Shown here: piece by piece, positions 45,001 to 53,674 of the stretch | Layout of the letters: every line of letters starts with the position of its first letter | Position numbering within the stretch: position 1 is the stretch's first letter | Assembly: GCF_002368415.1 (NCBI RefSeq) | Contig: NZ_AP018290.1 | Span: 2,483,470-2,547,469, forward strand | DNA: 64,000 bases | Origin: Calothrix sp. NIES-4105 | GTDB lineage: Bacteria > Cyanobacteriota > Cyanobacteriia > Cyanobacteriales > Nostocaceae | Direction of reading: 5' to 3' | The notes under the pieces: model-generated | What the model was told of the DNA's origin: nothing | The model's database searches: none | The model's input: only the letters and a program-made list of their open reading frames with translations | Made by a program: the position numbers and the translations under genes

Positions 45001-45624
45001 GGCTATCAACTGGCAATGCGTGACATGGAAATTCGTGGTGTGGGTAATTTATTGGGTGCCGAACAATCAGGACAAATGGACGTAATAGGCTTCGATTTAT
45101 ACATGGAAATGCTTGAAGAAGCCATTCGTGAAATACGTGGTCAAGAAATACCCAAAGTTGACGACACACAAATTGACCTTAGTCTTACTGCGTTTATTCC
45201 TGCTGACTATATAACCGACCTCGACCAAAAGATGAGCGCATACCGTTTTGTAGCAGCAGCAAAATCAAAATACGAACTCACACAAATAGCTGCCGAATGG
45301 AACGACCGTTATGGTACTATTCCCAAACCAGCAAATGACCTACTGCGGGTAATGGAGCTTAAACAACTAGCCAAAAATCTTGGGTTTAGTCGCATTAAAC
45401 CCGAAAACAAACAGCACGTTGTTCTCGAAACCCCAATGGAAGAACCTGCATGGAACCTGTTAGCAGCAAACTTAGCTGATAATCTAAAAACTCGGTTTGT
45501 TTATTCCCCAGGTAAAGTTACTGTTCGCGGTTTAGCAGCTATGAAAGCTGACCAACAACTACAAACTCTAATAGACGCTTTTGACAAAATGCAAGGCGCC
45601 GTTCCCGAAGCAGCTATTGTATAA
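42040..45624 (+). CDS. mfd: Transcription-repair coupling factor Mfd
   Basis: A 1194-residue SF2 translocase that removes stalled RNA polymerase and recruits UvrA. N-terminal UvrB-like domains (1-about 470), RNAP interaction domain from [20 protein letters not shown] (about 528), Walker [12 protein letters not shown] near 673, the DEEQ box [10 protein letters not shown], motif [12 protein letters not shown] and a C-terminal TRCF domain. It is longer than E. coli Mfd (1148) partly because two repeat-derived insertions lie at about residues 249-279 and 343-357, in the UvrB-like part away from the motor. Everything else is in frame. Confidence 0.96.
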   Translation: MTFSSIVRVLGRSPLTSELITKLNRQQDLYLSGIPRLPKGLVTSALAKTEGQNLCVVCATLEEAGRWTAQLEAMGWKNVLFYPTSEASPYEPFDPETEMTWGQMQVLADLVKDKGELSNPDNGLKNQIAIVATVGALQPHLPPREAFHPFCLTIKPGSEIDLDEFGEQVTKLGYERVSLVETEGQWSRRGDIVDVFPVSSELPVRLEWFGDEIEQIREFDPATQRSALDKVQELVLTPTNFSVIITETLNNSAEYKVLSAEYFANSALSTQHSSLIEGSRRFLGLAYNKPASLLDYLPENTFITIDEPEQCYAHSDRWVENAEEQWQQLGTEKNDDEDESLSSSHSALNTQHFPLPKVHREFGECLLAASAFKLIYLSELAETIITEQGNQSGLNLASRPVPVTPHQFSKIAETIRQERDRNFSVWVISAQPSRSVSLLQEHDCPAQFIPNPNDFQAIEKLQTNHTPVALKYSGLAELEGFVLPTYRMVIITDREFYGQHSLATPSYVRKRRQATSKQVDLNKLRPGDYIVHRNHGVGKFQKLESLTVNEETRDYLVIQYADGLLRVAADQVGALSRFRATTNKAPELNKMTGKAWENTKNKVRKAIKKLAVDLLKLYAARSQQQGFSFPPDMPWQEEMEDSFPYQPTPDQLKATQDVKRDMESDRPMDRLVCGDVGFGKTEVAIRAIFKAVTAGKQVALLAPTTILTQQHYHTLKERFSPYPINVGLLNRFRSATERREIIKRLATGELDIVVGTHQLLSKEISVKDLGLLVVDEEQRFGVNQKEKIKSLKTQVDVLTLSATPIPRTLYMSLSGIREMSLITTPPPSRRPIKTHLAPRTPESVRAAIRQELDRGGQIFYVVPRVEGIEETASILREMVGGARIAIAHGQMDESDLESTMLTFSNGEADILVCTTIIESGLDIPRVNTILIEDAHRFGLAQLYQLRGRVGRAGIQAHAWLFYPQQRALSDAARQRLRAIQEFTQLGSGYQLAMRDMEIRGVGNLLGAEQSGQMDVIGFDLYMEMLEEAIREIRGQEIPKVDDTQIDLSLTAFIPADYITDLDQKMSAYRFVAAAKSKYELTQIAAEWNDRYGTIPKPANDLLRVMELKQLAKNLGFSRIKPENKQHVVLETPMEEPAWNLLAANLADNLKTRFVYSPGKVTVRGLAAMKADQQLQTLIDAFDKMQGAVPEAAIV
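42788..42870. repeat. AGTGCTG/CAGCACT inverted heptamer repeat inside mfd
   Basis: AGTGCTGAGT units on the left and ACTCAGCACT units on the right pair as a hairpin. They are translated in frame as a Ser/Ala-rich segment ([20 protein letters not shown]) that looks foreign to Mfd. Confidence 0.85.
43069..43103. repeat. Second CAGCACT heptamer stretch inside mfd
   Basis: CTCAGCACTTAACACTCAGCA, translated [10 protein letters not shown], directly after an acidic segment. One-sided copy of the same heptamer. Confidence 0.75.
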
Positions 45625-45630
45625 CTTGTA

Positions 45631-45651
45631 GCACAGGCGTCTCGCCTGTGC
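45631..45651 (+). terminator. GCACAGGCG-TCT-CGCCTGTGC hairpin after mfd
   Basis: Nine-base perfect arms, loop TCT, placed 6 bp after the mfd stop. There is no long T-run, but stem strength and position suit transcription termination. The following sequence to 45929 has a CAGAGG-type repeat (about 45768-45805) and nothing else supported. Confidence 0.65.
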
Positions 45652-45929
45652 AGTCATTATAAACCTAGGCTCATGTCATGCCCAGATAGAAGCATCTCCA
45701 AGACTTTCACGTAATTTAAAAGTAAAGTTTTAAACCTTTTTAACTATAAATATGAAGGATTACTTTTACCACAGAGGCACAGAGCGCACAGAGAAGAGAG
45801 CAACAGAGCTTTGAAATTATCGTTACTTATGACAGATAAAAAAAATTAATTGCTAGCGCTTACGCAAGTGGCATATAAAAACCGTAACGTGTATGGCGCC
45901 ACGAAAAAACTGATTGTACCTGGCAGTAA

Positions 45930-46091
45930 TTAAACATTGTCTGGTTCTACATAAAGTTGGATAGCTTCACGAATATTTTCTAAAGCTTCTTCTTCAGTTT
46001 CACCTGCTGATATACAACCTGGTAGCTCCGGACACCAAACAGCCCAGTCACCTGTTTCTTGGTCTTGTTCTAAAATCACACGCCATTTCAT
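45930..46091 (-). CDS. Short HicB-family protein
   Basis: A 53-residue protein from ATG 46091 to TAA 45930: MKWRVILEQDQETGDWAVWC, then PELPGCISAGETEEEALENI and a short helical end. This is the HicB core pattern (strand, ..W..CPELPGC..G.T.EEAL..I). It lacks the C-terminal DNA-binding extension. No HicA partner is next to it, so it is an orphan or an antitoxin acting on a distant toxin. Confidence 0.7.
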   Translation of the reverse strand: MKWRVILEQDQETGDWAVWCPELPGCISAGETEEEALENIREAIQLYVEPDNV

Positions 46092-46245
46092 CTGGATAAA
46101 CCTTTTTAACTTATTATATTTTATTTCTTTATTTTATAAAATTGATTAAAGAATAATTTAGCTATGGGTATATAAAAATTAGGATACAGAAAACATAAAT
46201 TTAACGCTATAGTAGAGCCAGTTAAAAAATAAACAATAAAAACTC

Positions 46246-46449
46246 ATGAAAATCAAAGCAATCATTCATCCAGCAGAAGAAGACGGTTTTTGGGCAGAAG
46301 TTCCAGCACTTCCTGGCTGTATCACTGAGGGTGACACAATGGAAGAAATATTAACAAATTTAAAAGATGCAATTGAAGGATGGTTAGAAGTTGCCAATAG
46401 TGCTTACTCAGTAAAGTCAAATACTCAAATCGTTGAGATTGCCGTATGA
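46246..46449 (+). CDS. HicB-type antitoxin with broken partner
   Basis: A 67-residue HicB protein: IKAIIHPAEEDGFWAEVPAL and PGCITEGDTMEEILTNLKDAI. It is divergent from the other short HicB gene 155 bp away. Its stop overlaps ATG 46446 of a hicA remnant, so the original order was hicB-hicA. Confidence 0.82.
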   Translation: MKIKAIIHPAEEDGFWAEVPALPGCITEGDTMEEILTNLKDAIEGWLEVANSAYSVKSNTQIVEIAV

Positions 46450-46516
46450 AACTCTTTCTGGTAAAGAGTTGTATAAAATAGTTAAACAGCGAGGGCTGGA
46501 TTTTACAGAGGTTTAA
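46446..46516 (+). pseudogene. HicA toxin remnant
   Basis: After ATG-AA a one-base shift gives ETLSGKELYKIVKQRGLDFTEV and a stop. This matches the first about 22 residues of HicA toxins; the GSH catalytic part is gone. The toxin is inactive while its antitoxin remains open. Confidence 0.65.
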
Positions 46517-46541
46517 TATTAATAAAAGAGGATTAAACCCG

Positions 46542-46829
46542 ATGAATATATATAATTATGAGAAACTTGAGTGTATATCCCCAGCACAGATAGAAAACTA
46601 TTTAAATGAACATGGATGGCGTAAAAAAATAGTAGTTGAAGAAGTATCTGTATGGATTTATAAAAGACAAGATAGAATATTTGGGCTGTTTTTGCCTCTG
46701 AATATAAATTTTGTTGATTATAGAAACCGAGTTGTTGAGATTTTAGATATTCTTCAAAAGGCAGAAAAACGTTCGCAAGAAGAGATATTAAAATTTATTG
46801 AAATACAGTCAAACATAGTGTCGCCTTAG
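46542..46829 (+). CDS. Small hypothetical protein
   Basis: A 95-residue soluble protein (MNIYNYEKLECISPAQIENY, NEHGWRKKIVVEEVSVWIYK). It has the alternating helix-strand look of small cyanobacterial immunity or toxin-antitoxin accessory proteins. Family not recognised. It follows the hicA remnant. Confidence 0.6.
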   Translation: MNIYNYEKLECISPAQIENYLNEHGWRKKIVVEEVSVWIYKRQDRIFGLFLPLNINFVDYRNRVVEILDILQKAEKRSQEEILKFIEIQSNIVSP

Positions 46830-46863
46830 ACATAATTATATGATTTGTAAAAAATGCCGTCAG

Positions 46864-46891
46864 GTAGAGACGCGATTAATCGCGTCTCTAC
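46864..46891. repeat. 28-bp palindrome family, copy 8 (perfect)
   Basis: GTAGAGAC, centre GCGATTAATCGC, GTCTCTAC: every base pairs, a perfect 28-bp palindrome. It lies between a small hypothetical gene and the monooxygenase end. Confidence 0.9.
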
Positions 46892-46934
46892 AATATTCGA
46901 TTTTACAAAGAATTTAGAATTACTATATAAATTT

Positions 46935-48146
46935 TTAAATAATTGGTGGTTGGTAGCTAAAAATCCAATTTTGAAATTCTTCGCTGTTCATTTGTAGCTG
47001 TTGCAGTACAAGAGAAGGAGATTTTTCTTCTTCAGTTTTATAGTAATCCATTTCACCTTCAGCGCTGCGGTTTTGGATGATTGTTGTGCTTTCAATACGG
47101 CGCCGCTCATAATTAGTCAAAGCTTCAGATATATTTTTATAGTGAGAAAAACACCATGCAAGTTCACAAACATCTTCAAAGGTGCTATTTGTTCCTTGTG
47201 CTAAAGCTGGCGCCATTGCGTGTGCAGCATCACCTAGTAAAGTAACTCTACCTTGGTGCCAAGTTTCTAAAGGTAGCCTGTCACAAATAGGTGCTTCTAA
47301 TATTCGCTCGGCAGGTGTCATTTCTACAAGGTGTCGCAACGGTTTTCCCCAGTTAGCTATTTTATTTAAAACCTGAGATTTAGCTTCCGTTGCATTTGGG
47401 GAAAGACAAAAATCTGGTGATAACTGCCGATACAGCCAAGAAATATGACCGTCACCAACATTTAGGAGATACATAAACTCTCTATTACTTTTAACAAATC
47501 CCAATTCACTCCTGTTTAGTAACTCTTGGTCGCATTTGATAACCGCACGCCAAGACATATCACCTAAGTAGCGAGGTTTATCATCCCTGAAAAGAGTTTC
47601 TCTAACAGCAGAGTTTATACCATCCGCTCCAATCAACAAATCGGCACGTACTGTTTTGCCGCCATCAAAATATATATCTATACCATCATTATCTTGTGTA
47701 AAGCCGATACAACGATGATTAAGATGAATCTTATTATCTGGAACTTTTGATGCCAGAATTTGCTGTAAATGCCACCACCAAACAGTTATTAGAGGTAGAC
47801 CGTATTTCTCTGTATATCTACTACCTTTAGTTGTACGTATTGTTTCCCCTTGATTGTTTTTTAAAACAGTTTGGCTAACTTCACAAGCAGAGTTTTTAAT
47901 CAAGGATACGATTCCTGGTTCAATTGCATCAAGGCATCTTAAACCATTTGGCAGCAAACCAAAACCTGCACCGACTGGACGAAAATCTCTAGCTTTATCG
48001 TAAACTTGCACGTCATAACCAAGTTTTTGCAGCGCAATAGCACAAGCTAAACCACCAAGACCAGCACCAATAATCGCAATTTTGTTTATTTGAATTACTT
48101 CTTGCGTATTTGTATATGTACTCATATATATGTTGATTTGTTTCAA
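46935..48146 (-). CDS. FAD-dependent monooxygenase (zeaxanthin epoxidase/UbiH-like)
   Basis: A 403-residue group A flavoprotein hydroxylase: the dinucleotide fold IAIIGAGLGGLACAIAL near the N-terminus, the mid-protein DG motif LLIGADGINSAVRE and the second FAD motif LLGDAAHAMAPALAQG. Similar proteins hydroxylate aromatic or isoprenoid substrates, including zeaxanthin epoxidase and kynurenine or salicylate hydroxylases; the substrate here is unknown. Met9 is an alternative start. It is monocistronic. Confidence 0.9.
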   Translation of the reverse strand: MKQINIYMSTYTNTQEVIQINKIAIIGAGLGGLACAIALQKLGYDVQVYDKARDFRPVGAGFGLLPNGLRCLDAIEPGIVSLIKNSACEVSQTVLKNNQGETIRTTKGSRYTEKYGLPLITVWWWHLQQILASKVPDNKIHLNHRCIGFTQDNDGIDIYFDGGKTVRADLLIGADGINSAVRETLFRDDKPRYLGDMSWRAVIKCDQELLNRSELGFVKSNREFMYLLNVGDGHISWLYRQLSPDFCLSPNATEAKSQVLNKIANWGKPLRHLVEMTPAERILEAPICDRLPLETWHQGRVTLLGDAAHAMAPALAQGTNSTFEDVCELAWCFSHYKNISEALTNYERRRIESTTIIQNRSAEGEMDYYKTEEEKSPSLVLQQLQMNSEEFQNWIFSYQPPII

Positions 48147-48887
48147 TCAACAATCGCATTTACATCATTTTAGCAGGCGCCGGAAACCTTAAACTCATAA
48201 CGTTCACAACAGACACAGCAAATCATTAATTCTTCCATCCGTTACATCCGTTACCAAATCTCTATCTGCAAAGGGAAGACTATAAAACACATCCACCACA
48301 AGAAACAGTTTCTCTGAACACATTTATAAATTCACTTTATATTGTTTAAGTGAACCCTTTTATAAAGAAGACAAATAGCTATATTGACTTGTAGTTATTT
48401 ATTTTTCCTTAGACCTAGTATTAGCTAATCTAAATCCGATACGAAAAGTAACGGGCGATACATTTTATCTAAAAATTAATCACATAGAATCAAACTTTTG
48501 AGGGAGCCTGATTCGCTGGATATATCCGCAGTATGGGACATACGGCTCTTTTAGTGGTGTAAATACTACCGTAAGATATTGTTGGTTTTCTAACAGCATG
48601 GTTAAACTTGAGATATAGCAAAGCTATAGGATATATCAGTAATAAATAATTAAACCAATGACATTTATTAAGTTTTTTTGTTATTTTGTATTGAGCAGGA
48701 CAGTTAGAGCCACTAAGCTCAGATTAAATTACTGTTAATTCACAAGTTGGAAACGAATTCTATATATTTAGTTTGATGTGTGTCGGCACCTATATTGCTA
48801 GTTCACAAAACTAATATTGAGAATCACGGTAAGTGAAAATGCGTGGATTGAAAACCGCAAACCCAGACCAGGAGAAAGCTAGCTACT
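48147..48887. other. 741-bp gap between monooxygenase and Mo-nitro_C gene
   Basis: Holds a half copy of the AACGGATGTAACGGAT family (ATCCGTTACATCCGTTACCA, about 48237-48256) and a structured stretch at 48502-48550, listed separately. No ORF is supported. Confidence 0.55.
48502..48550 (+). ncRNA. Possible branched RNA element
   Basis: GAGCC (48504-48508) can pair with GGCTC (48544-48548), extended by G-U pairs; inside are CTGGATATATCCGCAG and GTATG-GGA-CATAC (48531-48543) hairpins. The outer stem is followed by TTTTAG. This could be a three-way junction RNA or a terminator, about 340 bp before the Mo-nitro_C gene. Evidence is by eye only. Confidence 0.25.
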
Positions 48888-49247
48888 ATGATTACAACTA
48901 ACCAGAGCCACATTATTGTTCCTGCCTTTGTCGAAGGTGTTACTGAAGCAAAGCAAGCAATTAAAAAAGAATTATTCGCGACAAAAAAAATTAATTTGTT
49001 GCAACCACTACGTGACAAGCTTGATTCATTAGAAATAGAAAACCGCAAATTAGCAAAACTAATAGCTAAATTAATTCCCGCACAATGTCCATTTGAACGT
49101 GACATTACACTTTTTGGTCGTAAGATAGCTCACATTCCTCCAATGTGCAAGCTAAATCCTTTGTACGACCAGTTTGTTGGCTTACGTTTCCGTGCTTTGT
49201 GCTATCTAGTAGACAAGTGTGGAGAGGATATCCAATCATACTGCTAA
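48888..49247 (+). CDS. Mo-dependent nitrogenase C-terminal domain protein
   Basis: A 119-residue protein with the cyanobacterial Mo-nitro_C domain in its second half: IPAQCPFERDITLFGRKIAH, IPPMCKLNPLYDQFVGLRFR and ALCYLVDKCGEDI. The domain carries conserved cysteines and is found as short stand-alone proteins in many cyanobacteria, separate from nitrogenase itself; its role is not known. The N-terminal half is a charged helix with coiled-coil potential. AGGAG lies about 13 bp before the ATG. Confidence 0.85.
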   Translation: MITTNQSHIIVPAFVEGVTEAKQAIKKELFATKKINLLQPLRDKLDSLEIENRKLAKLIAKLIPAQCPFERDITLFGRKIAHIPPMCKLNPLYDQFVGLRFRALCYLVDKCGEDIQSYC

Positions 49248-49320
49248 AGTCTAACTCTTGACTTCGTAGGGTGCTGTTAGAGTGATAGAGATACCCAACA
49301 GCAATCGTCACGAGATAAAA

Positions 49321-50064
49321 ATGTTGCTACATTTAAGTACATGGCAAGAAGTTGAAGCTTATTTACAGCAGTCGCAAGGCATTATCTTGCCTATAGGTTC
49401 TACCGAACAACATGGACCGACAGGATTAATTGGTACCGATGCAATATGTGCTGAAGCCGTATCTAAGGGTGTTGGTGAAGCAACTCATGCAATAGTGGCG
49501 CCGACAATTAATGTTGGCATGGCATTACATCACACTGCTTTTCCAGGTACAATTAGCCTGCGTCCAAGTACAATCATTCAAGTGATACGTGACTACGTAA
49601 CTTGCTTGGCGAAAGTTGGTTTTCGTAAGTTTTATTTTATTAATGGGCATGGTGGCAACATCGCCACACTTAAAGCGGCATTTTCAGAGACTTATGTCTA
49701 TTTGGAAGAATTACAGATACCTGATGCTAGTTTGGTGCAATGCCAAGTGGCTAACTGGTTTATGTGTCGCTCAGTTTTGAAATTAGCGCACGAATTATAC
49801 GGGGATGAAGAAGGTTCCCATGCAACTCCTAGTGAAGTTGCACTCACACAATATATCTACCCAGAAGCAATAAAGGTGGCGCCGTTATCTGAAGAAGTAG
49901 GTTCAGGGCATAAAATTTATGGTGCCACAGACTTTCGGCGCCGTTACCCAGATGGACGCATGGGTTCCAACCCTGCTTTAGCGACCCCAGAACATGGACA
50001 GCAGTTTTACGAAGCTGCTGTCAAAGAACTTAGTAACAGCTATTTAGAATTTATTAATAGTTAA
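49321..50064 (+). CDS. Creatininase family amidohydrolase
   Basis: A 247-residue metal-dependent amidohydrolase. Motifs: LPIGSTEQHGPTGLIGTDA with metal-binding Glu/His/Asp, FINGHGGNIATL and EEGSHATPSE. Members include creatininase and enzymes acting on small amides or in cofactor synthesis; the cyanobacterial substrate is unknown. ATG 49321 (MLLHLSTWQEV) is preferred; the longer GTG start at 49282 adds 13 unlikely residues. A GC hairpin follows. Confidence 0.88.
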   Translation: MLLHLSTWQEVEAYLQQSQGIILPIGSTEQHGPTGLIGTDAICAEAVSKGVGEATHAIVAPTINVGMALHHTAFPGTISLRPSTIIQVIRDYVTCLAKVGFRKFYFINGHGGNIATLKAAFSETYVYLEELQIPDASLVQCQVANWFMCRSVLKLAHELYGDEEGSHATPSEVALTQYIYPEAIKVAPLSEEVGSGHKIYGATDFRRRYPDGRMGSNPALATPEHGQQFYEAAVKELSNSYLEFINS

Positions 50065-50073
50065 AAGTTGTAG

Positions 50074-50090
50074 GGTGGGCAGTGCCCACC
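50074..50090 (+). terminator. GGTGGGCA-G-TGCCCACC palindrome
   Basis: Eight-base perfect arms around one base, 10 bp after the creatininase stop and followed by TTACTTATTA. A likely transcription end. Confidence 0.6.
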
Positions 50091-50133
50091 TTACTTATTA
50101 GTGCCATTGCAATAAGAACCGAGCCAGAAGTTT

Positions 50134-50352
50134 ATGAAGAAGGTTGATGAGGAAATGGAAGATGAACTTCGGGCAGAATATGACTTAAAAAGTCTAAGAG
50201 TTCGGAAATTTGGTACTGGACGAAAAAATTTTGGTGATATGACCGTTCGTTTGGAACCTGATGTCGCAGAAATGTTTCCAAATGCCGATGCTCCTAACTT
50301 CTGTACGGGCGGGTTTACCAATATTTCTCGTTATTTACCAAGATATAGGTGA
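50134..50352 (+). CDS. Small protein whose C-terminus is replaced by a tandem array
   Basis: Residues 1-about 55 (MKKVDEEMEDELRAEYDLKS, GTGRKNFGDMTVRLEPDVAE) are coherent and resemble small cyanobacterial antitoxin-like proteins with a truncated ribbon-helix-helix ending in MFPNADA. From about 50300 the frame enters the 61-bp array and ends after TGGFTNISRYLPRYR. The natural C-terminus is therefore lost. Expression is uncertain. Confidence 0.55.
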   Translation: MKKVDEEMEDELRAEYDLKSLRVRKFGTGRKNFGDMTVRLEPDVAEMFPNADAPNFCTGGFTNISRYLPRYR

Positions 50353-50600
50353 ACCTAACTCAATTACGGGCGGGTTTACCAATATTTCTCGTTATTTACC
50401 AAGATATAGGTGAACCTAACTCAATTACGGGCGGGTTTACCAATATTTCTCGTTATTTACCAAGATATAGGTGAACCTAACTCAATTACGGGCGGGTTTA
50501 CCAATATTTCTCGTTATTTACCAAGATATAGGTGAACCTAACTCAATTACGGGCGGGTTTACCAATATTTCTCGTTATTTACCAAGATATAGGTGAACCC
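50307..50600. repeat. Five tandem copies of a 61-bp unit
   Basis: Copies begin at 50307, 50368, 50429, 50490 and 50551, identical over the unit GGGCGGGTTTACCAATATTT with the rest ending AACTCAATTAC. The last copy ends with GAACCCGCCC, complementary to the GGGCGGGTT start. Core sequence differs completely from the 63-bp array at 10487 but start motif, copy number and size agree. It reaches to 10 bp from the malic enzyme stop. Confidence 0.95.
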
Positions 50601-50609
50601 GCCCCTACA

Positions 50610-52001
50610 TTAACTTCTTGCAATTCCTTCATTACGTGCCGCGCGCTGGACTGCTGCTGCAACGGCGCCTGCTACACGTTCGTCAAACACAGATGGTACT
50701 ATGTGTTCTTTACTCAGGTCTTTGGGGTTGACTAAAGAAGCGATAGCGTTTGCTGCTTCCAGATACATTGATGTTGTAATTGATTTAGCACGACAATCTA
50801 AGGCGCCTCGAAATACTCCTGGGAATGCTAAGACGTTATTGATTTGGTTAGGATAGTCACTGCGTCCTGTTGCCATTACTGCTACATCTGAACTAACTAA
50901 TTCAGGCTGAATTTCAGGGATGGGGTTTGCCATTGCAAAAACAATTGAGTCTTTTGCCATCGAACGTACCATTTCTTTTGTTAAAACACCGGGTGCGCTG
51001 ACTCCGATAAATACATCCGCACCTTGAATGGCACCTGCAAGCGTTCCTTGTGCTTTAACAGCAAACTCGCGCTTTTCTTCGTTTAAGTCGGTGCGACTTG
51101 TTGAAAGGATTCCTTTAGAGTCACACATTAATATAGTTTCGGCGCCTGCCTCTTTGAGTAAACGCGCAATTGCTACACCTGCGGCGCCTGCTCCATTTAT
51201 GACGATGCGGATTTTTTCCATCGGCTTTTGCACTAATTTTAAAGCATTAAATAGCGCTGCTAGGGTGACAATCGCTGTACCGTGCTGGTCATCGTGAAAA
51301 ACAGGGATATCTAATTCTGAGCGTAATCTTTGCTCAATCTCGAAACAACGGGGAGCAGCAATATCTTCTAAATTTACACCTCCAAAAACTGGAGCTAAAT
51401 TTTTAACTGTACGGACAATTTCATCGGTATCTTGTGTTGCCAAACAAATAGGGAAAGCATCAATACCAGCAAATTCTTTAAATAGCATTGCTTTACCTTC
51501 CATCACAGGTAAAGATGCTTCTGCCCCCAAATTACCTAATCCTAATACTGCACTTCCATCAGTAACAATTGCAACAGTATTTCGTTTAATAGTAAAGTTG
51601 TAAACATCATCAGGATTTTCAGCTATTGCACGGCAAACTCTTCCAACTCCAGGAGTATAAGCCATTGCTAAATCGGATACACTTTTAAGCTGAATTCGGC
51701 TGGTAATGCTAATTTTGCCACCACGATGCAAATTAAACGTGCGGTCATACACATCAATGACTTTGATTTCGGGCAAAGCTTTTACCGCTTGCACTATTGT
51801 TTCTGCATGTTCAGTGGAAGCTGCATCAACAGTAATATCACGAGTCGTTACGCTGCGCGTTTGCTGAATTAAATCAATTTGCCCAAAATTACCACCGCTT
51901 GTAGCAATAGCTTTTGTAACGGTAGCAAGCATTCCCACGCGGTTGGGAATCTCTAGCCGAATTGTTAAACTAAAACTCGAATTAGGTGTGAGGTCTGCCA
52001 T
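50610..52001 (-). CDS. NAD(P)-dependent malic enzyme with N-terminal ACT domain
   Basis: A 463-residue enzyme converting malate to pyruvate and CO2. An ACT regulatory domain (about 12-85, IRLEIPNRVGMLATVTKAI) precedes the malic domain with Tyr115 (LAMAYTPGVG), KAMLFKEFAG carrying the catalytic Lys, HDDQHGTAIV and the NAD fold INGAGAAGVAIARLL. The ACT fusion suggests allosteric control by an amino acid or related metabolite. The 3' end is bounded by the 61-bp tandem array. Confidence 0.94.
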   Translation of the reverse strand: MADLTPNSSFSLTIRLEIPNRVGMLATVTKAIATSGGNFGQIDLIQQTRSVTTRDITVDAASTEHAETIVQAVKALPEIKVIDVYDRTFNLHRGGKISITSRIQLKSVSDLAMAYTPGVGRVCRAIAENPDDVYNFTIKRNTVAIVTDGSAVLGLGNLGAEASLPVMEGKAMLFKEFAGIDAFPICLATQDTDEIVRTVKNLAPVFGGVNLEDIAAPRCFEIEQRLRSELDIPVFHDDQHGTAIVTLAALFNALKLVQKPMEKIRIVINGAGAAGVAIARLLKEAGAETILMCDSKGILSTSRTDLNEEKREFAVKAQGTLAGAIQGADVFIGVSAPGVLTKEMVRSMAKDSIVFAMANPIPEIQPELVSSDVAVMATGRSDYPNQINNVLAFPGVFRGALDCRAKSITTSMYLEAANAIASLVNPKDLSKEHIVPSVFDERVAGAVAAAVQRAARNEGIARS

Positions 52002-52228
52002 GCTCTCTGTTAGATTTTAATATTTAATATTAAGCTGGTAAGGGGAGCATTTTCTATCAATTCTCCACAAACATATTCATATTTACACTTTCTTACTCCG
52101 AATAGTACTTATAAGGGCTGTCAATAGTTATGGAAAACTTTCACTCGATAAAAATCTATGTAACAATCGGTTGAAGAGAGTCGGGTTGAGGGCTGCGAGC
52201 AAAAAACGTTATATGATGCAAGGGTTCA

Positions 52229-53638
52229 ATGCTGCAAACAAAGCTCCGAGGACGCTATAAAATTATTCGGGATTTGGGAAAAGGAGGATTTAGTGAGACA
52301 TATCTGGCAAACGATATGGATCTACCCGGAAACCCTCACTGTGTCGTTAAGCTACTCAAGCCTATATTTACCGATCCTGAATCTTTAGAAATTGCCGCGC
52401 GTTTATTTGAACGTGAAGCGCAAGTGCTATATAAAGTGGGTACCCACGACCAAATCCCACGACTTTTGGCGCATTTTGAGGAAAATCAACAATTTTACCT
52501 AGTTCAGGAGTATATTCCAGGAACTCTCCTCAGCAAAGAGCTTACAAAAGGGCAAAAATGGAGCGATGAGCAGGCTATTAATTTTTTAAAAGATTTGTTA
52601 CAAATATTAGAATTTGTTCACGCAGAGCAAGTTATTCATCGCGATGTCAAACCAGCAAATTTAATTCGACGCGCGTCTGATAACAAAATTACTTTAATTG
52701 ACTTTGGTGCTGTAAAAAAAATTACGGCGGTTATGGAAACAAGTCAAGGTATTACAGTAATTGGCACCCCTGGTTATACACCTGTCGAACAACGTGATGG
52801 TAATCCCAAGTTTAGTAGCGATATTTACGCTGTGGGAATGACTTGTATTCAAGGACTAACGGGTATTAACCCTGATACACTGCAAAAAAAACCCGAAGTT
52901 GCCTGGAATAAGCAAGATGTTAACCCTCAATTAGCAGCAATTATAGATAAAATGGTATGTCGCGACTATCGGCGCCGATATCAGTCAGTTCCAGAAGTGT
53001 TACAAGCATTGTCAAAGCTTGAACAACCCACACTAATAGAAACACTATGGAAGACAAAGAAAAAAGTAGCGTCAGTATCTGTAATTGGAATATTAATTAT
53101 TGCAGTAGCTACAATACCACTAACGCATCAAATAATACCTGATTTTATCAGTATATCGCAGTTATTTCCGATTAATTTTTCTGTTTATGAAAATTCAGAT
53201 TATGCAATCAAAATTAAATATCCCCAAAATTGGGTAAAAAACGAAGTTGAAGATAAAACTACAGGTGAACTAGCTAGATTTTCACCATATGATAGAAACA
53301 ATTCTGACGTTGGCGCCGAGATAATATTAGAAATACAGCCTTTGAAACGACCGCTGGTATTATCAGAATACACAAATTTAAAAGTAAACGAAATAATTCA
53401 GTTTTTCCCTGAAGCAAAAATACATGAATCACACACAGTGAAGTTACCAAATATACCAACGCTAGTTCATGAAGTAGTTTATTCAGGTAAAGATAATAAA
53501 TTAGGTATTAAGAGAAAAGCTGTCTGGACAGTAAAAGATAAGACAGCGTATATAATTACTTATTCTGCTCAGGAAAGCGAATACGATAAATATTTGAATA
53601 CTGCAACTAAGATGATTAATTCGTTGGAATTATTGTAG
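52229..53638 (+). CDS. Transmembrane Ser/Thr protein kinase with PsbP-like outer domain
   Basis: A 469-residue kinase. Glycine loop GKGGFSETY (17-25), Lys41, catalytic loop HRDVKPANL (137-145), DFG (158-160) and TPVEQ of the activation segment are present. A membrane helix (about 280-300) leads to an outer domain (about 315-469) starting YENSDYAIKIKYPQNW, with PsbP/Mog1-like features. It is paralogous to the kinase at 61909 in layout and in both halves. It starts the protease/COP23 cluster and is convergent with it. Confidence 0.92.
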   Translation: MLQTKLRGRYKIIRDLGKGGFSETYLANDMDLPGNPHCVVKLLKPIFTDPESLEIAARLFEREAQVLYKVGTHDQIPRLLAHFEENQQFYLVQEYIPGTLLSKELTKGQKWSDEQAINFLKDLLQILEFVHAEQVIHRDVKPANLIRRASDNKITLIDFGAVKKITAVMETSQGITVIGTPGYTPVEQRDGNPKFSSDIYAVGMTCIQGLTGINPDTLQKKPEVAWNKQDVNPQLAAIIDKMVCRDYRRRYQSVPEVLQALSKLEQPTLIETLWKTKKKVASVSVIGILIIAVATIPLTHQIIPDFISISQLFPINFSVYENSDYAIKIKYPQNWVKNEVEDKTTGELARFSPYDRNNSDVGAEIILEIQPLKRPLVLSEYTNLKVNEIIQFFPEAKIHESHTVKLPNIPTLVHEVVYSGKDNKLGIKRKAVWTVKDKTAYIITYSAQESEYDKYLNTATKMINSLELL

Positions 53639-53674
53639 ATTGTTAATATATAATCCCCCCACGTGAAAGAGGGA

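Noticed and set aside
10487-50600. Tandem arrays at 10.5 and 50.3 kb as CRISPR arrays
   Set aside because: Whole units including the inner part are identical, so there are no unique spacers, and no cas genes are present.
50532-50735. 67-codon plus-strand frame
   Set aside because: Half array DNA and half antisense of the malic enzyme 3' end.
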